A stretch of 64,000 nt of DNA, from assembly GCF_005434965.1 (NCBI RefSeq), contig NZ_SKCI01000004.1, positions 62,001 to 126,000 on the forward strand, written 5' to 3'. Below the pieces are notes generated by a model, which had not been told where the DNA came from, made no database searches, and saw only the letters and a list, made by a program, of their open reading frames with translations. The translations under genes were made by a program, and so were the position numbers. This document shows positions 60,148-64,000 of the stretch, one piece after another; within the stretch, counting starts at the first letter, position 1; each line of letters starts with the position of its first letter. Source of the DNA: Marimonas lutisalis (GTDB lineage Bacteria > Pseudomonadota > Alphaproteobacteria > Rhodobacterales > Rhodobacteraceae).

Positions 60148-62286
60148 ATGATCCCCGTTGATGAGCTGATCGAGCTGGTCCGCGCCTACAACCCGAAGAC
60201 CAACGAAAAACTTCTGCGCGACGCCTATGAATTCGGCAGGGCTGCGCATGAAGGCCAGTTTCGCCACTCGGGCGAGCCGTATTTCTCGCATCCCGTCGAA
60301 GTGGCCAAGATTCTCACCGGCCAGCGGCTCGACGATGCCACCATCATCACCGCCCTTCTGCATGACACGATCGAAGACACCGGTGCGTCTTACTCAGAGG
60401 TCGAAAAGCGCTTCGGCCGCGAGATCGCCGATCTCGTCGATGGCGTCACCAAGCTGACGAACCTGCAGCTCTCTTCGACCGAAACCAAGCAGGCCGAAAA
60501 CTTCCGCAAGCTCTTCATCGCCATGTCGCGCGATCTGCGGGTGATCCTCGTGAAACTCGCCGACCGTTTGCACAACATGCGCACGATCAAGGCGATGCGC
60601 CCCGAGAAACAGGCCCAGAAAGCGCGCGAGACGATGGACATCTACGCGCCGCTCGCCGGCCGCATGGGCATGCAGTGGATGCGCGAAGAGCTCGAGGATC
60701 TCGCCTTCAAGGTGCTGAACCCCGAAGGCCGCAACTCGATCATGCGCCGTTTCCTGACCCTGCAGAAGGAAACCGGCGACGTCGTCGAACGCATCACCGC
60801 GGACATGAAGGCCGAACTGAAAAAGGCCGGCATCGACGCCCGTGTCCTTGGCCGCGCGAAAAAGCCCTACTCGATCTGGCGCAAGATGCAGGAAAAGGAT
60901 CTTTCCTTCTCGCGCCTCTCCGACATCTACGGCTTCCGCATCCTCACCTGCTCCGAGGAAGACTGCTATGCCGTCCTCGGCGTCATCCACCGCCGCTGGC
61001 GCGCCGTGCCGGGCCGGTTCAAGGACTATATCAGCCAGCCGAAATCGAACGGCTACCGTTCGATCCACACCACCGTCTCGGGCCGCGATGGCCGCCGGGT
61101 CGAGGTGCAGATCCGCACCTTTCAGATGCATGACGTGGCCGAGGCCGGCGTCGCCGCGCACTGGTCCTATCGCGATGGCGTGCGCTCGGAAAACCCCTTC
61201 GCAGTCGACCCGGCGAAATGGGTCGAGGGCCTGACCGAACGCTTCCTGACCGAGGAAGACCACGAGGATTTCCTCGAGGCCGTCCGCCTGGAAATGTATG
61301 CCGACCAGGTGTTCTGCTTCACGCCCAAGGGCGACGTGGTCAAACTACCGCGCGGCGCCACCCCGATCGACTTTGCCTATGCCATCCACACCCGCATCGG
61401 CGATGCCTGCGTGGGCGCCAAGATCGACAACATGCGCGTGCCGCTCTGGACGCGCATCAAGAACGGCCAGTCGGTCGAGATCATCACCGCCGAAGGCCAG
61501 ATGCCGCAGGCCACCTGGCTCGACATCGCCACCACCGGCAAGGCCAAGACCGCGATCCGCCGCGCCCTGCGCGAGGTCGACCGCGAACGCTTCATCAAGC
61601 TCGGGCGCGAGCTGGCGCGCGCCGCCTTCGAACACGTCGGCAAGAAAGCCACCGACAAGGCGCTGGCCACCGCCGCGCGCAACCTGCGCCTCGGGGATCG
61701 CGATACGCTGCTTGCCCGCATGGGCAGCGCCGAGCTCACCGCCCGCGAGGTGGTGCAATCGGTCTATCCCGATCTCGCCCAGGACGAGGCCGACGAGATC
61801 TCGACCGAACGCGCGGTGATCGGCCTTGCCGCCGACCAGTCGATGCAGCGCGCGCCCTGCTGCCAGCCGCTGCCGGGCGAACGCATCGTCGGCATCACCT
61901 ATCGCGGCCGCGGCGTGGTCGTGCACGCGATCGACTGTGATGTGCTCTCATCCTACGAAGAACAGCCCGAACGCTGGCTGGACCTGCACTGGCAGCCGGG
62001 CAAGCACCCGGCCGAATATACCGTCACGCTGGACGTGACCATCGGCAACGATGCCGGCGTGCTGGGACGAATTTGCACCTTGATAGGCGAACAGAAGGCC
62101 AATATTTCCGATCTGCACTTTCTGGACCGTAAGCCGGACTTTTACAGACTGCTGATAGATGTCGATCTCAGCGATGCCGAGCATTTGCACCGCGTTGTTT
62201 CCGTCCTCGAGGCCGATAGCGACGTCGCCGCCATAAGCCGCCATCGCGACCCCGACCGCGCGGGCCAGCGCATGGTGCACGAGTAG
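60148..62286 (+). CDS. rsh: Bifunctional (p)ppGpp synthetase/hydrolase (Rsh)
   Basis: 712 residues. HD hydrolase domain (FRHSGEPYFSHPVEVAKIL, ALLHDTIEDTG), synthetase domain (YGFRILTCSEEDCYAVLGVIHRRWRAVPGRFKDYISQPKSNGYRSIHTTV), TGS (VFCFTPKGDVVKLPRGATPIDFAYAIHTRIGDACVG) and a C-terminal ACT domain (TLDVTIGNDAGVLGRICTLIGEQKANISDLHFL). The hydrolase domain is intact, so it both makes and removes the alarmone, as the single long Rsh protein of most alphaproteobacteria does. Confidence 0.97.
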   Translation: MIPVDELIELVRAYNPKTNEKLLRDAYEFGRAAHEGQFRHSGEPYFSHPVEVAKILTGQRLDDATIITALLHDTIEDTGASYSEVEKRFGREIADLVDGVTKLTNLQLSSTETKQAENFRKLFIAMSRDLRVILVKLADRLHNMRTIKAMRPEKQAQKARETMDIYAPLAGRMGMQWMREELEDLAFKVLNPEGRNSIMRRFLTLQKETGDVVERITADMKAELKKAGIDARVLGRAKKPYSIWRKMQEKDLSFSRLSDIYGFRILTCSEEDCYAVLGVIHRRWRAVPGRFKDYISQPKSNGYRSIHTTVSGRDGRRVEVQIRTFQMHDVAEAGVAAHWSYRDGVRSENPFAVDPAKWVEGLTERFLTEEDHEDFLEAVRLEMYADQVFCFTPKGDVVKLPRGATPIDFAYAIHTRIGDACVGAKIDNMRVPLWTRIKNGQSVEIITAEGQMPQATWLDIATTGKAKTAIRRALREVDRERFIKLGRELARAAFEHVGKKATDKALATAARNLRLGDRDTLLARMGSAELTAREVVQSVYPDLAQDEADEISTERAVIGLAADQSMQRAPCCQPLPGERIVGITYRGRGVVVHAIDCDVLSSYEEQPERWLDLHWQPGKHPAEYTVTLDVTIGNDAGVLGRICTLIGEQKANISDLHFLDRKPDFYRLLIDVDLSDAEHLHRVVSVLEADSDVAAISRHRDPDRAGQRMVHE

Positions 62287-62313
62287 GGACACGAATTTGA
62301 GGAGAGAAGACCG

Positions 62314-62979
62314 TTGGTCTTCAAAAGACGCGACAAACGGCCCTACTGGAAGATCTTCCTCGAGTTCTTCTATCCGCGTGGCGGCTGGCTGCGCGCGGCG
62401 CAATATGTCCGCCATCGCCTCCACCGCCTGCCCGACCCGCCCCACCGCATCGCCCGCGGCATCTGGGCGGGCGTGTTCACCACCTTCACGCCCTTCTACG
62501 GGCTGCATTTCGTCATCGCCGCGATCATCGCACGGGTCATGCAGGGCAATATCATCGCCGCGCTGCTGGCCACCTTCTTCGGCAACCCGCTCACCTACGT
62601 CCCGATCGGGGTGATCTCGCTCAAGACCGGCCACTGGCTCCTCGGGACCGAGTTCGACGAGGGCGCGCACCGCTCGCTCGGCGGCAAGTTCGCCGATGCC
62701 TGGGCCGACCTGTGGCACAACCTGAAAACCCTCTACACCGGCGGCACGCCCGACTGGCACGGACTGTCGGTCTTCTATGACGAAGTGTTCTTCCCCTACA
62801 TGATCGGCGGGCTCGTTCCCGGCGTCGTTGCGGCGTCGATCTGCTATTACCTCGCCGTGCCGGTGATCCAGGCCTACCAGAACCGCCGCAAGGGCCGGCT
62901 CAAGGCCAAGCTCGACGCGCTCAAGCAGAAACGCGCCGAGGCCAAGGCGAAATCCCACGATACCCCGCACGGCGAATAA
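62314..62979 (+). CDS. DUF2062 membrane protein
   Basis: 221 residues. The best start is TTG 62314 with GGAGAG 7-8 bases upstream. RIARGIWAGVFTTFTPFYGLHFVIAAIIARVMQGNIIAALLATFFGNPLTY is the DUF2062 core; a second helix pair follows, then a Lys-rich tail (KGRLKAKLDALKQKRAEAKAK). Function unknown. Confidence 0.88.
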   Translation: MVFKRRDKRPYWKIFLEFFYPRGGWLRAAQYVRHRLHRLPDPPHRIARGIWAGVFTTFTPFYGLHFVIAAIIARVMQGNIIAALLATFFGNPLTYVPIGVISLKTGHWLLGTEFDEGAHRSLGGKFADAWADLWHNLKTLYTGGTPDWHGLSVFYDEVFFPYMIGGLVPGVVAASICYYLAVPVIQAYQNRRKGRLKAKLDALKQKRAEAKAKSHDTPHGE

Positions 62980-63062
62980 CCCGCGCCATCCCCGGCATTC
63001 TTTGATTCACCCCGCCCGGCAAAGGCATTACCTTGCCCCGGAAGATCAAGGGAATCATCGCC

Positions 63063-63812
63063 ATGCAAGACACCGGCAAACTCCGCCTCGGCGTGAACAT
63101 CGACCACGTCGCCACCGTGCGCAACGCGCGCGGCAGCGCCTATCCCGATCCGCTGCGCGCGGCCAAACTGGCCGAAGAGGCCGGCGCCGACGGCATCACC
63201 GCACATCTGCGCGAAGACCGCCGCCACATCGGCGACGCCGATATCGAGGCGCTGATGGAGGGCCTCTCGGTGCCCCTGAACTTTGAAATGGCCGCCACCG
63301 ACGAGATGCAGAAAATCGCCCTGCGCCACGTGCCCCACGCCGTCTGCATCGTCCCCGAAAAGCGCGAGGAACGCACCACCGAGGGCGGGCTCGAAGTCGC
63401 GCGCGAGGAAAACCGCCTCGCCCATTTCATCGCCCCCCTGCGCGATGCCGGCTGCCGCGTGTCGCTTTTCATCGCCGCCGACCCGGCCCAGGTCGAGGCC
63501 GCCGCCCGCATCGGCGCGCAGGTGGTCGAACTGCATACCGGCGCCTATTGCGATCTTCACTACGAAGGCAAATTCGACGAGCGCGACGCCGAGCTCGAGC
63601 GCCTGCGCGATATGTCAGCCTTTGCCCATTCCCTCGGGCTCGAGGTGCACGCCGGGCACGGCCTCACCTTCGAAACCGTTGGGCCGATCGCCGCCTTTCC
63701 GGAGGTGATGGAACTCAATATCGGCCACTTCCTGATCGCCGAATCGATCTTCATCGGCCTGCCCGCCGCCATCGCCGAAATGCGCCGCCTGATGGACGAG
63801 GCCCGCGCATGA
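63063..63812 (+). CDS. pdxJ: Pyridoxine 5'-phosphate synthase
   Basis: 249 residues. Condenses 1-deoxyxylulose phosphate and aminoacetone phosphate in vitamin B6 synthesis. LGVNIDHVATVRNARGSAYPDP, GADGITAHLREDRRHI, PLNFEMAATDEM and VHAGHGLTFETVGPIAAFPEVMELNIGHFLIAESIF are the family signatures. ATG 63063 is preferred over a TTG ten codons earlier; AAGGGA lies upstream. Overlaps the next gene by ATGA. Confidence 0.97.
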   Translation: MQDTGKLRLGVNIDHVATVRNARGSAYPDPLRAAKLAEEAGADGITAHLREDRRHIGDADIEALMEGLSVPLNFEMAATDEMQKIALRHVPHAVCIVPEKREERTTEGGLEVAREENRLAHFIAPLRDAGCRVSLFIAADPAQVEAAARIGAQVVELHTGAYCDLHYEGKFDERDAELERLRDMSAFAHSLGLEVHAGHGLTFETVGPIAAFPEVMELNIGHFLIAESIFIGLPAAIAEMRRLMDEARA

Positions 63813-64000
63813 CGCGCCTTGCGGCAACGGCGCTTGCACTGCTGCTCGGCCTGCCTGCGCAGGCGCAGGAGGTCAGCCAGTGCGATCACCGCGCCCATGC
63901 CGACGGCATCCCCGAACCGTGGGAGGCCAACACCCGCAGCTTCGCCAACGGCGAGGTGCGCGTCGCCCTGATCGACCGGATCGAGCCCGCCGCCGGCGCC
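63809..64000 (+). CDS. Exported protein of unknown function (3' end missing)
   Basis: The first 64 residues are visible. A signal peptide (TRLAATALALLLGLPAQAQ) precedes EVSQCDHRAHADGIPEPWEANTRSFANGEVRVALIDRIEPA. The ATGA overlap with pdxJ couples the two. Too little is seen to name it. Confidence 0.75.
   Translation, partial: MTRLAATALALLLGLPAQAQEVSQCDHRAHADGIPEPWEANTRSFANGEVRVALIDRIEPAAGA

Noticed and set aside
1-64000. tRNA, rRNA, phage, transposase or integrase genes
   Set aside because: None seen on either strand; no integration-site direct repeats or mobility proteins were recognised.

Overview
This is a GC-rich chromosomal window from an alphaproteobacterium, most likely the Roseobacter group of the Rhodobacteraceae. 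Several things point there: an aerobic-type cobalamin operon with a CbiG-CobJ fusion, three peptide deformylase genes in a row before fmt, the rpoZ-rsh-DUF2062-pdxJ order, a GAAC-N7-GAAT LexA-type box, and intergenic GC hairpins linked to an AAATACTC/GAGTATTT block. No tRNA, rRNA, CRISPR array, prophage or insertion sequence was seen. Most of the window is core metabolism in tightly packed operons with ATGA or GTGA overlaps.

Region by region. 1-2.8 kb: 3' end of a molybdenum hydroxylase operon with a MoaD/ThiS-like gene. 2.9-10.9 kb: leucine biosynthesis (leuB; leuC-leuD with a strong terminator), a LysR regulator divergent from an NAD-binding epimerase-like gene, an exported creatininase-like protein, a secreted endonuclease/exonuclease/phosphatase-fold protein and a membrane protein. 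11.1-18.8 kb: MscS channel, rsfS-rlmH, then gpmI-envC-ctpA-rppH and a cysteine-rich exported protein. 18.8-24.1 kb: a 690-base structured gap, an orphan SOS-boxed dnaE2 that lacks its C-terminal domain, a TetR gene, a META-domain gene and recO.

24.2-35.1 kb is the most accessory-looking part. A tripartite tricarboxylate transporter (tctC-tctB-tctA) is followed on the same strand by an aldehyde dehydrogenase, a class III PLP enzyme resembling ethanolamine-phosphate/phosphohydroxylysine phospho-lyases, an APH-fold kinase and a Tm-1-like ATP-binding protein. An IclR regulator, a HAD protein and a second class III aminotransferase diverge from it. I read this as uptake, phosphorylation, phospho-lysis and aldehyde oxidation of a hydroxylated amine; the substrate is unknown.

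35.1-46.7 kb: a lytic transglycosylase and the cobalamin genes. cbiB, cobC and a DUF1636 gene lie on the minus strand; a small His-rich membrane protein, cbiX, cobH, cobL, cobI, cbiG-cobJ and cobM lie on the plus strand, preceded by a candidate promoter and a long structured leader. cobK, cobB, cobN and cobG/cobZ are not here. 46.7-64 kb: a PatB-type lyase, three deformylases (the third has lost key residues), fmt, two small GlsB-like proteins, a TRIC channel, rnhA, glutathione transferases, a methyltransferase, a LysE exporter, ispH, a TetR/DUF1772 pair with clear palindromic operators, cytochrome c, a NYN nuclease, folK, rpoZ, the (p)ppGpp synthetase/hydrolase, DUF2062, pdxJ and a partial exported protein.
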